From assembly GCA_902514665.1 (NCBI GenBank), contig CABXRS010000008.1, positions 1-47,250 of the forward strand: DNA of 47,250 nucleotides, given 5' to 3'. The notes beneath the pieces were generated by a model, which saw only the letters and a program-made list of their open reading frames with translations, had not been told where the DNA came from and made no database searches. The DNA is from an uncultured Pelagibacteraceae bacterium. GTDB taxonomy: Bacteria > Pseudomonadota > Alphaproteobacteria > Pelagibacterales > Pelagibacteraceae. Positions 34,067 through 44,082 of the stretch are shown here, one piece after another; positions within the stretch are counted from its first letter, which is position 1, and each line of letters starts with the position of its first letter. The position numbers were made by a program, and so were the translations under genes.

Positions 34067-34924
34067 TTATTTTTTATTTATCAATTCACTAATAAAATTT
34101 TCTCCATATCCTTGATCTACTGCTTTTTGGAAATAATTTTTATTTACCTCAGCAACTTTCTCAGCTTCAGGAAAATCTTTTAAAAGATCCTGTATATAAG
34201 TTAAATCTTTTACCGAATTACTAGCTGTAAATTTGAACCCTGTAAAATCATCTTTTAATAAATTATCAAACACTCGGTTCAATGCTACTGAATTTCCAGA
34301 ACCAAGTTTTGCTACATTAAATACTTTTTGTAAATCCAAACCTAATTTTTTAGCACCTATCGCTAAATGATTTACTAATGCGCCATTACCTAAAGTTAAG
34401 AAATTATTTAAAAGTTTTGATTTAGCTCCCATTCCAATTTCTCCGAAATAAAAGTAATCTTTGCAAAAAAATTTTAAATAAGGTTCGGCCTTTTTGAAAT
34501 TCTCCTTTGATGCACCAACAATTCCACCTAAGACACCTTCTTCTGCCTGAACAGGACCACCCATTACAGGACATTCCACATAGCTAATATTGTTTTTTTT
34601 ATAAATAGAGTCAGTTTCAATTGAACCTGATTTGTTGTGTGTGGTAATATCAATAATTATTGTTTTATTATTTAATATTTTAGATATTTTTTCTGAAATT
34701 GATTTTGCAATTGGTGTGTTGGTAACACACATAAATAGAGCGTCTAAATTTTTATTAGCAAAATCCTCAAAAGAATTAACTTCTTCAGCTCCTCCTTTGA
34801 CAATCTTTTCAATAGGTTTTCTATTTTTGTTAGCTATTACATAAAGTTTATTTTTGTTTTTTAAAATATTTTTGGCTATTCCATACCCCATATATCCAAC
34901 ACCAATAAATCCAATATTTTTCAT
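34067..34924 (-). CDS. Beta-hydroxyacid dehydrogenase (3-hydroxyisobutyrate/tartronate semialdehyde type)
   Basis: 285-aa NAD(P)-dependent enzyme. N-terminal Rossmann IGFIGVGYMGYGIAKNIL (4-21), the substrate loop ECPVMGGPVQAEEG (117-130) and catalytic GAKSKLLNNFL with K170 and N174. It reduces or oxidises a 3-hydroxyacid such as tartronate semialdehyde or 3-hydroxyisobutyrate. It follows the DMT transporter gene by 12 nt and is last in the minus-strand unit that starts with the uxaA-like gene, so a role in sugar-acid metabolism is reasonable. Confidence 0.9.
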   Translation of the reverse strand: MKNIGFIGVGYMGYGIAKNILKNKNKLYVIANKNRKPIEKIVKGGAEEVNSFEDFANKNLDALFMCVTNTPIAKSISEKISKILNNKTIIIDITTHNKSGSIETDSIYKKNNISYVECPVMGGPVQAEEGVLGGIVGASKENFKKAEPYLKFFCKDYFYFGEIGMGAKSKLLNNFLTLGNGALVNHLAIGAKKLGLDLQKVFNVAKLGSGNSVALNRVFDNLLKDDFTGFKFTASNSVKDLTYIQDLLKDFPEAEKVAEVNKNYFQKAVDQGYGENFISELINKK

Positions 34925-34936
34925 AAATTCCTTTGT

Positions 34937-35800
34937 TTAAGTTTTTTGCCCTTCTGTTCTAATAAACATTATACCAAAAATTATAATTCCTATAACACCT
35001 ATAATTTTATTATAATCAAATGGCACGCCAAAAATTATGAAGTTTATAATTGTTGACCAGACTAATTGGGAATACTGAAAGTTAGTTACAAATGACAAAT
35101 TTGAAAGCTGAATTGCGTAAATAATTAAGGAATGACTGACAAACCCAGCAACACCAAGAAGAGTTAAATAAAGCCAGTAAATATTTTTTTCTAATGGAAC
35201 CCAATTAAAAAATATAAAAATACTGAAAATGATTGCTCCTAATATTGAGGTATAAAAAATTGCAGCAAATGGATCATTATCGCCTGATACGAGTTTTGTA
35301 AAAAATTGATAGAGAGCCCAGCATATTGGTGGTACAATAGGAAAAATTAAATCTAGGCTTAATATTTTCATACTTGGTCCCAAAGAGTAAACAATTGAGC
35401 CAAAACTTAGTAGCATTAAGGCTATCCCTTTAGGCGTTAAAATATCTTTTAAAAAATATGCTGATAGCAAAGAAACTATTAATGGTGCAGTAAAGAAGAC
35501 CACATAAATATCAACCAAATCAAATTTTTGTAAAGAATAAAACATAAATGATGTAGCAGTAACCATTAGAGTTGATCTGATTATTTGTACTTTAAAATTT
35601 TTCTTTAAATTAACTTTTGGCTTAAATATTAAAAAAAATATTATTAGAGAAACCATGTGAAAAAAAAATCTTCCCCATATGGCTTGTGTTACTGGCATTA
35701 CAGTTCCGAGATATTTTGCAGTAGAATCCATGCAAACAAACATGAAAAAGCCACCAGCAGCTAATAAAATTACATTAAATAATGAAGTTTGTTTTGGCAC
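34937..35800 (-). CDS. EamA/DMT-family transporter
   Basis: Ten-span drug/metabolite transporter. The longest reading begins at 35839 and overlaps the uxaA-like gene by 25 nt, adding MASRRCYVIKNLT in a part that does not look like a DMT start. GTG at 35800 (MPKQTSLFNVILLAAGG, 287 aa) leaves a 14-nt gap and is preferred. Repeat-like halves RFFFHMVSLIIFFLIF and ICWALYQFFTKL support the EamA duplication. Possible exporter or importer of a sugar acid; substrate unknown. Confidence 0.88.
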   Translation of the reverse strand: MPKQTSLFNVILLAAGGFFMFVCMDSTAKYLGTVMPVTQAIWGRFFFHMVSLIIFFLIFKPKVNLKKNFKVQIIRSTLMVTATSFMFYSLQKFDLVDIYVVFFTAPLIVSLLSAYFLKDILTPKGIALMLLSFGSIVYSLGPSMKILSLDLIFPIVPPICWALYQFFTKLVSGDNDPFAAIFYTSILGAIIFSIFIFFNWVPLEKNIYWLYLTLLGVAGFVSHSLIIYAIQLSNLSFVTNFQYSQLVWSTIINFIIFGVPFDYNKIIGVIGIIIFGIMFIRTEGQKT

Positions 35801-35814
35801 TGTGAGATTTTTAA

Positions 35815-37320
35815 TTACATAACAACGCCTACTTGCCAAGGATTAAATTCCTCGTCACCGTAGCCATTGATCTCACTTTTTGATTTATTTCCCGATGCTG
35901 TGTTAACTACTAACTCAAATATATTTTGACCAACTTCTTCTACCTTTTCTTTACCTTCAGCGATTGTTCCACAATTTATATCCATGTCTTCTGACATTTT
36001 TTCATACATAGCAGAATTAGTTGAAAGTTTAAGACTTGGAACAGGTTTACATCCAAAACATGAACCTCGACCTGTAGTAAAACAAATTACATTTGCTCCA
36101 GATGCAACTTGTCCTGTTACAGATACTGGATCGTAACCAGGTGAGTCCATAAAATTAAATCCTTTATTTTTTAAAGGTTCAGCATATTGCAAGACATCTT
36201 GAAGTATAGAATTTCCACCTTTAGCAACTGCTCCTAATGATTTTTCTAATATAGTTGTTAGTCCACCTCTCTTGTTTCCTGGTGCAGGATTGTTATCCAT
36301 CGAGCTATTATTGATTGAGGTATAATGCTTCCACCATTCTAGTCTTTTAATTAGTTTATCTGCAGTTTCTTGTGAATTAGCTCTATTAATTAATAAATGT
36401 TCTGCACCATAAATTTCTGGAGTTTCAGATAAAATTGAACTTCCTCCTTTTTTTACCAAAAGATCTGCTGCAATTCCTAATGCTGGATTAGCGGTTATCC
36501 CTGAATACCCATCGGAACCTCCACACTGCAAAGCAAGTGTCAAATGGCCGACAGATTGAGAAGACCTCTTAACATTGTTTGCTTCTGGTAATAAATTTTT
36601 GATCTGTGACAGAACTTTATCTACAATTTTTTTTGTTCCACCTTCATCTTGAATAGTAAGAAAATGAATTCTATTATGCTTTTTTAAAGACTCATCAAAC
36701 AAACTAACTTGTGCACATTCACAACCCAAACCTATAACAAATACATGTGAAAAATTTGGATGATTTTTAAATCCATCAATAGTTCTTTGGAACATTTGCA
36801 TTCCTTCACTTTCAGTGTTCATTCCACACCCTGTAGAATGAGTGATAGGAACTATTCCATCAATATTAGGGTAGTCTTTTAAAATATTAGAGTATTTAAT
36901 TTTTTCGACGATCATTTTTGTAACAGTCGCTGAACAATTGACAGTGCTTACTATTCCAATATAATTTCTGGTAGCTACTTGTCCATTATCTCTTAAAATT
37001 CCACTGAAGAATGTATCAGCTTTTTCATCTACAACATGCTTCTTATCTGTAACTTTAAAATCTCTTTTGAATTCTCTAAATTCTAAATTATGTGAATGCA
37101 CATGTTGACCTGGTTTAATATCGTCTAATGCAAAACCGATAATTTGATCATATTTTATTATAGGATCACCTTTTTTAATTGTTTTTAAGCAAACTTTATG
37201 ACCAAAAGGTATTGGATCAACAGTACTGATTTCATGACCTTCAATTTTAGTTTTTTCAGGAATGATAAATTGACTTACGCCAACATTGTCATTCTGATTT
37301 AAAACTATTAGATTATTCAT
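35815..37320 (-). CDS. uxaA: UxaA-family altronate-type dehydratase
   Basis: 501-aa iron-sulfur dehydratase of the altronate/galactarate group. An N-terminal SAF domain (about 1-90, GHKVCLKTIKKGDPI, PGQHVHSHNLEF) precedes a catalytic domain with ILRDNGQVATRNYIGIVSTVNC, IVPITHSTGCGMN, VIGLGCECAQ, LALQCGGSDGYSG, and CFTTGRGSCFGCKPVPSLKL with clustered cysteines. Length fits UxaA (about 495). Dehydrates altronate-like acids to 2-keto-3-deoxy acids. Divergent from the IlvD/Edd gene across 47 nt. Confidence 0.88.
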   Translation of the reverse strand: MNNLIVLNQNDNVGVSQFIIPEKTKIEGHEISTVDPIPFGHKVCLKTIKKGDPIIKYDQIIGFALDDIKPGQHVHSHNLEFREFKRDFKVTDKKHVVDEKADTFFSGILRDNGQVATRNYIGIVSTVNCSATVTKMIVEKIKYSNILKDYPNIDGIVPITHSTGCGMNTESEGMQMFQRTIDGFKNHPNFSHVFVIGLGCECAQVSLFDESLKKHNRIHFLTIQDEGGTKKIVDKVLSQIKNLLPEANNVKRSSQSVGHLTLALQCGGSDGYSGITANPALGIAADLLVKKGGSSILSETPEIYGAEHLLINRANSQETADKLIKRLEWWKHYTSINNSSMDNNPAPGNKRGGLTTILEKSLGAVAKGGNSILQDVLQYAEPLKNKGFNFMDSPGYDPVSVTGQVASGANVICFTTGRGSCFGCKPVPSLKLSTNSAMYEKMSEDMDINCGTIAEGKEKVEEVGQNIFELVVNTASGNKSKSEINGYGDEEFNPWQVGVVM

Positions 37321-37367
37321 TAAATTATTATATAACTATTATTTTAAACAGACCATTATAAAATATT

Positions 37368-39153
37368 ATGCCAAAAAAAAGAAAAAAGAGTTTCAGAAGT
37401 CAACAATGGTTTAATAATCCAAAAAATCCAGACATGACTGCTCTATATTTAGAGCGTTATTTAAATTATGGACTTACTAGAAAAGAGTTACAATCAGGAA
37501 ATCCTATAATTGGAATTGCTCAATCTGGCAGTGATCTTTCTCCCTGCAATCGACATTTTTTATCTTTAAGTAAAAGAATTAAGGATGGAGTAAGAAGAGC
37601 AGGCGGCATTCCTATGGAATTTCCAACACATCCAATTCAAGAAACAGGCAAAAGACCAACAGCTATGCTTGACCGAAATTTATCATATTTATCTTTAGTA
37701 GAAGTTTTGTATGGTTATCCAATTGATGGAGTAATATTAACAACTGGATGTGATAAAACTACTCCAGCAGCCTTAATGGCAGCAGCCACAGTAAATATTC
37801 CAGCAATAGTTTTATCTGGAGGTCCAATGTTAGATGGGGTTTATAAAGGAAAATTAGCTGGTTCAGGAATGGTAGTATGGGAGGCTAGAAAATTGTTGGC
37901 TAAAGGAGAAATAAAATATGATGAGTTTATGGATATGGTTTCATCATCCTCACCAAGTGCTGGCCATTGTAATACAATGGGAACAGCATCCTCTATGAAT
38001 TCAGTAGCCGAAGCATTAGGAATGTCCTTACCTGGTGGAGCAGTTACGCCTGCGCCTTATAGAGAAAGAGAACAAATCTCATACGAAACTGGAAAAAGAA
38101 TTGTAGGAATGGTTCATGAAAATTTAACTCCTTCAAAAATTATGACCCGTAAAGCATTTGAAAATGCTGTTGTCGTTGCAAGTGCAATAGGTGGATCAAG
38201 TAACTGTACAACACATTTAAGTGCAATTGCAAAACACATGGGAATTAAATTTGATCTTTCTGAATGGCAAAAACTAGGACACAATATTCCTCTATTAGTT
38301 AATTGCCAGCCTGCAGGAGAATACTTAATGGAGAGCTTTCATAGAGCTGGAGCAATTCCTGCTGTAATGAAAGAATTAATTAAAAATAAAAAACTACATA
38401 CGAACATAAAGACTGTTACAGGAAAAACAGTTAAAGAGAATTTAAGAAAAAAAATTGATGTAGATAATAATGTAATTAAATCATTTAAAAATTCATTAGC
38501 AGAAAAAGCTGGCTTTTTAGTAATGAAGAGCAATTTTTTCTCCTCAGCAATTATGAAAACGTCAGTAATTAGTAAAGAATTTAAAGAAAGATATCTTTCC
38601 AATCCTGAGCACCTAAATGTATTTAATGGAAAAGCGGTAGTATTTGAAGGACCAGAGGATTACCATAAAAGATTAAATAGTAAGAAATTAAAAATAGATG
38701 AAAATTCAATATTAATTGTAAGAGGCTGCGGGCCAGTAGGTTACCCTGGGTCTGCTGAGGTTGTTAATATGCAACCACCGGACAGATTGTTAAAAAAAAG
38801 GTATAAGTCATTTACCAACACTAGGAGACGGTAGACAGAGCGGTACTTCAGAAAGTCCTTCAATACTTCATGTTTCTCCAGAGTCAGCAGTAGGTGGAGA
38901 TCTGGGAATTGTAAAAACTGGTGATAAAATGACAATAGACTTAAACAAAAGAAGGGTTGATTTATTAATTTCTAAATCAGAATTTAAAAAAAGGAGAAAA
39001 AATAAAAAGTTATTTAAGGCAAATAACCAGACTCCTTGGCAAGAGATTTTTAGAAATACAGTAGGACAGCTTGAAGATGGAGCATGTATTAATTCTCGAG
39101 GCAGATATTTAGATGTATCACATACCAAAGGTTTACCAAGAGATTCACACTAA
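37368..39153 (+). pseudogene. IlvD/Edd sugar-acid dehydratase with one-base frameshift
   Basis: The first reading (37368-38834) gives 488 aa and ends early; the +1 frame continues at 38800 as GISHLPTLGDGRQSGTSESP and ends at 39153. Joined, the protein is about 594 aa, the normal length of arabinonate/xylonate-type dehydratases, with the three cluster cysteines C60, C128, C201 in DLSPCNRH, TTGCDKTTP and GHCNTMGTA. The break is inside an A8 run at 38792-38799, where seven would keep frame. It may be a sequencing error, a true pseudogene or slippage-rescued. The rest shows no decay, and it lies 3 bp from the next gene. Confidence 0.9.
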
Positions 39154-39156
39154 TAT

Positions 39157-40122
39157 ATGCCAAAAATATTAGTTTCTAGAAAAATTTCTGATTTAGCAGA
39201 GGAAAAACTTAAAAATGAATTTGACGTAACGCTTAATCTTAAAGATGAGCCTATTCCAGAAACTGAATTAATAAAAATTATTAATGATTATGATGGAATG
39301 ATTTCAACAGGTTTTGATAAAATTGGTGAAAACTTTTTTAGTAATTTAAATGGAAAACTAAAAATTATAGCTCAAGTTGGTGTTGGTTACGATAATATTT
39401 CTATTAAATCTGCTGAACAAAAAAAAATTAAAGTTACAAATACTCCAAATGTTCTTAATGAAGCAGTTGCTGAAACCACTATTCTTTTGATATTGGCAGC
39501 ATCAAGAAGAATTGGAGAAGCTTATAATTTAGTAAGATCAGATAATTGGAAAAATCAAAAACCAGATCTTACTAAATTTATGATTGGTAACTCAGTAACT
39601 GGTAAAACACTTGGAATTATTGGGATGGGAAGAATAGGACGAATAGCAGCAAAAAGTGCCAAAGCATTTGGTATGAAAATTATTTATTATAATAGAAATA
39701 AACTCTCAGAAGAATTAGAGGATGGCGCTAAATATTATTCAGATTTAAATTCAATGTTACCTGACTGTGACTTTGTAAGTATCCATACACCAGCTACACC
39801 AGACACAAAACATATTCTAAATGCATCAACACTGAGTTTATTACCTAAACATGCAGTAGTTATTAATACTTCAAGAGGATCAACAATAGATGATGACGCA
39901 TTACTTGATGCGTTAGAAAATAAAAAAATTTATGCTGCAGGTCTTGATGTTTTTAACAATGAGCCAAATTTAGATAAAAGATATTTAAAATTGGATAATT
40001 GTTTTGTTTTACCCCATATCGGGAGTGCTACTCATGAAACAAGGTTAGCAATGAGCATGATGGCTGTTGATAATATTCATTGTTTTTTCAACAATAAACC
40101 ACTTATTTCAAAAGTAATTTAG
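39157..40122 (+). CDS. D-2-hydroxyacid dehydrogenase (glyoxylate/hydroxypyruvate reductase-like)
   Basis: 321-aa NAD-dependent enzyme of the D-isomer-specific family. NAD loop LGIIGMGRIGRIAAKSAKAFGM, the STSR-like NTSRGSTIDDDALLDAL (Arg), NEPN (Glu region) and LPHIGSATHETR (His) supply the family catalytic triad Arg-Glu-His. It starts 3 nt after the dehydratase stop. It may reduce glyoxylate, hydroxypyruvate or a keto acid released by the sugar-acid pathway. Confidence 0.92.
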   Translation: MPKILVSRKISDLAEEKLKNEFDVTLNLKDEPIPETELIKIINDYDGMISTGFDKIGENFFSNLNGKLKIIAQVGVGYDNISIKSAEQKKIKVTNTPNVLNEAVAETTILLILAASRRIGEAYNLVRSDNWKNQKPDLTKFMIGNSVTGKTLGIIGMGRIGRIAAKSAKAFGMKIIYYNRNKLSEELEDGAKYYSDLNSMLPDCDFVSIHTPATPDTKHILNASTLSLLPKHAVVINTSRGSTIDDDALLDALENKKIYAAGLDVFNNEPNLDKRYLKLDNCFVLPHIGSATHETRLAMSMMAVDNIHCFFNNKPLISKVI

Positions 40123-40202
40123 CTCAACTAAAAGTTGTAAGTTAAAATATATATATAATTTACAATTACAAATTTGTCTCCATGTGTTGAAAACAAATTT
40201 CA

Positions 40203-40232
40203 TTTATGTTTAAATTTATAAAAAAACATAAA
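40203..40232. promoter_or_regulatory. Inverted repeat before dctP
   Basis: Perfect 9-bp arms, TTTATGTTT (40203-40211) and AAACATAAA (40224-40232), around a 12-nt spacer, end just before the GAGAGGA ribosome site. It may be an operator for a regulator of the TRAP unit or an mRNA hairpin. AT-rich content lowers confidence. Confidence 0.4.
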
Positions 40233-40245
40233 CGAGAGGAAGATA

Positions 40246-41262
40246 ATGTTTAAATTAATATCAAAAACTATAGCTGCAGTGGCTATTGTGTCGGTTGCTT
40301 TATTTGGCTCTGCGAATGCAAAGACTTTAAAGATTGAAACACACTTTACTGCTAGCTCACCGAATGGTGAAGTTGCAGCTCAATTTGCTAAAAACGTAGA
40401 AATGTTTTCTGGTGGAAGCTTAAAAGTAGAAATGTTCTACTCATCTTCTGTAACTGGAAAATCAGCTGAGGTATTTAACTCTGCTCAAACTGGAATTATC
40501 GATTGTGATATGACTGGTGCTGGATACCAAACTGGTAAAAATGCAGCGTTTCAATTCGCAGGTGATGTAATGGGTGGATATGACAACCCATATCAACAAT
40601 ATGATTTCTTAAAGTTCCCAGGAGCTCAAGAAGCTGTTGATGCCCTTTACAATAAATATGGAATGACTTTAATTGGTTGGTGGATACCAGGACATGAGTC
40701 TCTAATATCTAGTAAACCAATTCCAGATGTTGCATCTATCAAAGACTTTAAATTTAGATCACCTCCAGGAATGGAAAGTATGATCTTTACAGCATTAGGT
40801 GCTAAACCAATCGTTATGGACTTTGGTGAAGTTCCAACTGCTTTACAAACCGGTCTAATTGATGGTGCTGACTATTCATCTTTAGCAACTAACTATGCAG
40901 GTGGACACTATGAGCAAAATAAATATGCTACGTATCCAGGTTTTCACTCTATGCCAGCTGACCACTTAGCTTGTAATACGAAAGTATGGAACAAGTTAAA
41001 ACCGCATGAAAAAGGTGCAATGAAAGCTGCTATTGAAATTTGTGGAAGAACTATCACAAGTTTAGTGGAGAGAAAAAATGCAGAAGCTGTAAAAGCTTTG
41101 AAAGAAATGGGTGTTACTCTTCATGACTGGTCTAAAGAGGATAGAGCTAAATTTAGACAAGCTGCTCTTGGTGCTTGGGAAGAGTGGAGAAAAAAATCTC
41201 CTGAAGCAGATGCTCTTATAGATATACATACAGCTTATATGAAAGCTAACGGTATCCTATAA
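40246..41262 (+). CDS. dctP: TRAP transporter substrate-binding protein
   Basis: 338-aa periplasmic binding protein with a signal peptide (hydrophobic 9-22, cleavage after about SANA). LKIETHFTASSPNGEVAAQFAKNV is the DctP start, and KSAEVFNSAQTGIIDCDM, GWWIPGHESLIS and FRSPPGMESMIFTALGAKPI with the Arg that binds a carboxylate, support a solute acid. A hairpin follows at 41284. The SD GAGAGGA is good. Ligand is probably an organic or sugar acid. Confidence 0.95.
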   Translation: MFKLISKTIAAVAIVSVALFGSANAKTLKIETHFTASSPNGEVAAQFAKNVEMFSGGSLKVEMFYSSSVTGKSAEVFNSAQTGIIDCDMTGAGYQTGKNAAFQFAGDVMGGYDNPYQQYDFLKFPGAQEAVDALYNKYGMTLIGWWIPGHESLISSKPIPDVASIKDFKFRSPPGMESMIFTALGAKPIVMDFGEVPTALQTGLIDGADYSSLATNYAGGHYEQNKYATYPGFHSMPADHLACNTKVWNKLKPHEKGAMKAAIEICGRTITSLVERKNAEAVKALKEMGVTLHDWSKEDRAKFRQAALGAWEEWRKKSPEADALIDIHTAYMKANGIL

Positions 41263-41283
41263 GTAAAAGCACATTAAAATCTT

Positions 41284-41305
41284 GAAGGGCCTGAAAAGGC
41301 CCTTC
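41284..41305 (+). terminator. Strong hairpin between dctP and dctQ
   Basis: GAAGGGCC (41284-41291) and GGCCCTTC (41298-41305) form an eight-pair stem with a 6-nt TGAAAA loop, followed by TTATTAATTT. It is the most GC-rich stem of the window and looks like a partial terminator that lowers dctQM relative to dctP. Confidence 0.75.
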
Positions 41306-41328
41306 TTATTAATTTAAAATTTTAGCTT

Positions 41329-41898
41329 ATGCTTGATAAACAATTACAAGAACAAAATGAAAAAGTTGCAAGCAAAGATGATTTTCCAATAAATTGGATT
41401 GATAGAATTTCTTTATTTTTAAGTCATACAGTTAAGTATTTGATACCGATAATAGTACTTGTCATGATGTATGAAATTTTTATGAGGTACATAGTTTTTA
41501 AACCAACCTTGTGGGCTAATGAATTATGTTTATGGTTGGCTGGTGTTTGTTATTTAGTTGGTGGAATTTATGCAACAAGGTTAAGAAGCCATATTAGAAT
41601 AGTGTTACTTTATGATTGGGTCAGCAGACCAACTCAGAGAATTTTTGACTTAATTAGCACTATAATTATTGTACTTTTTGCAGCTGCTGTAATCTATGGT
41701 GGCATGGAAGATGCAGTTAGATCATTTGTAAATTGGGAGAGATTTGCAACATATTGGGATCCACCTATTCCTGCTACGATGAAGCCTCTTACACTTATAT
41801 GTGTATTTCTTATTGCCGTTCAATCTGTAAATAATTTAATTATTGATTGGAGAAATCCTAAAGAAAAACAATACGATCCATCAAAAGAGTTAAAATAA
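41329..41898 (+). CDS. dctQ: TRAP transporter small permease
   Basis: 189-aa membrane subunit with four spans (about 33-53, 68-86, 104-126, 146-166). YEIFMRYIVFKPTLWANELCLWLAGV is the DctQ signature. It starts 23 nt after the hairpin and ends 1 nt before dctM. Confidence 0.92.
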   Translation: MLDKQLQEQNEKVASKDDFPINWIDRISLFLSHTVKYLIPIIVLVMMYEIFMRYIVFKPTLWANELCLWLAGVCYLVGGIYATRLRSHIRIVLLYDWVSRPTQRIFDLISTIIIVLFAAAVIYGGMEDAVRSFVNWERFATYWDPPIPATMKPLTLICVFLIAVQSVNNLIIDWRNPKEKQYDPSKELK

Positions 41899-41899
41899 T

Positions 41900-43213
41900 A
41901 TGGAAATAGGCTCACTTTCATTAATACTTATAGTTGGGTTACTAATTCTTATATCTATTGGTGTTCCAATGGGTTTTGCCTCTGGTTTTATGGGTGCAGT
42001 ATTAGTATTTCTTTATATTGGTGAGCATGCATTAGGTATTTTGCTTTCAAGATATTATTCTCTTGTGGTTACATATTCCTTTTTATCAGTACCTTTATTT
42101 ATATTTATGGCCTCTTTGCTAGAACGCTCGAATATAGCAAGAGATTTATATGATGCTTTGAATGCGTGGTTAAGAAAAACAAGAGGTGGAGTAGGTGTTG
42201 TTACTGCTATCATGGCAACAATCATGGCTGCTATGAGTGGAATTATTGGAGGAGAAATAGTTCTATTAGGATTGATTGCACTACCTCAAATGTTGAGATT
42301 AAAATATGATCAAGATATGTCCATTGGAATTATTTGTGCCTCAGGTTCTTTAGGTACAATGATCCCACCTTCTATTGTTTTAATCATTTATGGTTTAACG
42401 ACAGAAACATCTATAACAATGTTGTTCCAAGAAGCAATTGTTCCGGGTTTAATGATTTCAGGTTTAATCATTACTTACATTTTAATTAGAACAAGATTAC
42501 AACCACATCTTGCACCATTAAGTGATGAAGCGCCTTTAACTCTGAAAGAAAAAATGTCATATCTTCCAGGTCTGTTACCACCAATAGGAATAGTGATAAT
42601 AGTTTTAGGTTCAATTTATTCAGGTATTACTGGAATTACAGAAGCAGCAGGAATGGGTGTTGTTGCTACATTGATTATAATTTTTGCTAGAAGAGAATTA
42701 ACATGGTTTTTATTTAAAGATGCATTAACTAGAACATTTAAAGCATCAGGAACTATTTTAACTATTACTTTTGGTGCAACAGTTTTAGCGGGCGCCTATT
42801 CTCTTGCTGGAGGTCCAAAATATGTAGCAGAGACTATCTTAGCTTATGATTTAAAACCAATGTATCTAATTTTTATGATGCAAATAATGTTTTTGATTAT
42901 GGGAGCATTTATGGATTGGGTTGGGATTGTCTTATTAGCAATGCCAGTATTTTTACCGATTGTTATTGCACTTGGATTTGATCCAATTTGGTTTGGAATT
43001 TTATTTTGTGTGAATATGCAAGTTTCATTTTTAAGTCCTCCATTTGGACCCGCAGCTTTTTATTTAAAATCAGTTGCACCACCACATATATCTTTAACAG
43101 ATATATTTAGAGGTTTTGCTCCATTTATCGTAATTCAATTGATTGTACTTGCATGTGTAATGTTTTTCCCTGAGGCAATGACACAAAATTTCCACGAATT
43201 TAAACCAAAATAA
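41900..43213 (+). CDS. dctM: TRAP transporter large permease
   Basis: 437-aa membrane protein with about 12 spans and the DctM features RGGVGVVTAIMATIMAAMSG, ASGSLGTMIPPSIVLIIYG and FLSPPFGPAAFYLK. Overlaps the next dehydrogenase by one base (TAATG), so the transporter and the catabolic genes form one operon. Confidence 0.95.
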   Translation: MEIGSLSLILIVGLLILISIGVPMGFASGFMGAVLVFLYIGEHALGILLSRYYSLVVTYSFLSVPLFIFMASLLERSNIARDLYDALNAWLRKTRGGVGVVTAIMATIMAAMSGIIGGEIVLLGLIALPQMLRLKYDQDMSIGIICASGSLGTMIPPSIVLIIYGLTTETSITMLFQEAIVPGLMISGLIITYILIRTRLQPHLAPLSDEAPLTLKEKMSYLPGLLPPIGIVIIVLGSIYSGITGITEAAGMGVVATLIIIFARRELTWFLFKDALTRTFKASGTILTITFGATVLAGAYSLAGGPKYVAETILAYDLKPMYLIFMMQIMFLIMGAFMDWVGIVLLAMPVFLPIVIALGFDPIWFGILFCVNMQVSFLSPPFGPAAFYLKSVAPPHISLTDIFRGFAPFIVIQLIVLACVMFFPEAMTQNFHEFKPK

Positions 43214-44082
43214 TGCTAAAAATCGGTTTTATTGGGACAGGTCTTATGGGCCTACCAATGGCTAAAAATATATTAAAAGCAGGATATAATTTAAAAGCTT
43301 TTAACAGATCTCAAAATAAAGCTGCTCCTTTAAAAGATCAGGGTGCAGAGATATCAAGTTCAATTAAAGAGGCGGTGAGTGACAGCGATGTAGTCATTAC
43401 GATGTTAACAGACGATATCGCCGTTGATGAGATCATGAGTAGTTCTGACTTTTTGGAAGGATTAAAATCAGAAGCTACGGTAATTGATATGAGTTCTGTA
43501 AAACCATCAACAGCAACTAAACATGGAAATAATTTAAAATCGAAAAATATAAATTATCTGGATGCACCTGTTTCAGGGGGAACTATAGGTGCAGAAGAAG
43601 CATCCTTAGCGATTATGGTTGGAGGTCAGCAAAATATTTTTGACAAAACAAATGAAATTTTAAAGACAATGGGAAATCCTACATTAGTTGGTCCAATTGG
43701 GAGTGGCCAGATTTCAAAACTTGCTAACCAAATTATTGTTGGTCTAACAATAGGTGCAGTAGCGGAAGCAGTAACGTTATGTGAGAAAGCAGGAGCAGAT
43801 CCCGTTAAAATGATTAGTGCTTTATCTGGAGGTTGGGCTGATAGTAAAATTTTACAAACTCATGGGAAAAGAATGATAGATAAGGATTTTAGTCCTAAAG
43901 GAAAAACTTCTACTCATCTAAAAGATATGAACAATATTTTAGATAGTGCAAATAGTTTTAATACGCATTTACCTATTTCAAATCTGGTTAAAGAAATGTA
44001 TAAGACTTTAGTTGAAAATGGTCATGGAAATAAGGATCACAGTTCACTGTATATGGAAATTGAAAGGATGAACAAAAAATGA
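43213..44082 (+). CDS. Beta-hydroxyacid dehydrogenase, second paralogue
   Basis: 289-aa protein of the 3-hydroxyisobutyrate/tartronate-semialdehyde reductase family. IGFIGTGLMGLPMAKNIL (4-21), LDAPVSGGTIGAEEASL (116-132) and SGQISKLANQIIVG with K169 and N172. SGGTxGAE is the GarR-type variant, so tartronate-semialdehyde-like substrates are plausible. It overlaps the SDR gene by 4 nt. It differs from the 34067 paralogue by the SGG rather than MGG substrate loop. Confidence 0.92.
   Translation: MLKIGFIGTGLMGLPMAKNILKAGYNLKAFNRSQNKAAPLKDQGAEISSSIKEAVSDSDVVITMLTDDIAVDEIMSSSDFLEGLKSEATVIDMSSVKPSTATKHGNNLKSKNINYLDAPVSGGTIGAEEASLAIMVGGQQNIFDKTNEILKTMGNPTLVGPIGSGQISKLANQIIVGLTIGAVAEAVTLCEKAGADPVKMISALSGGWADSKILQTHGKRMIDKDFSPKGKTSTHLKDMNNILDSANSFNTHLPISNLVKEMYKTLVENGHGNKDHSSLYMEIERMNKK

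Noticed and set aside
38792..38799. Programmed -1 frameshift in the A-run
   Set aside because: The needed shift is +1 (or loss of one A), and no stimulatory structure is seen; a -1 slip would lead to another frame.
38929..39153. Separate 74-aa protein at the end of the dehydratase
   Set aside because: It is the C-terminal part of the IlvD/Edd protein in the shifted frame, continuous with the conserved stretch from 38800.
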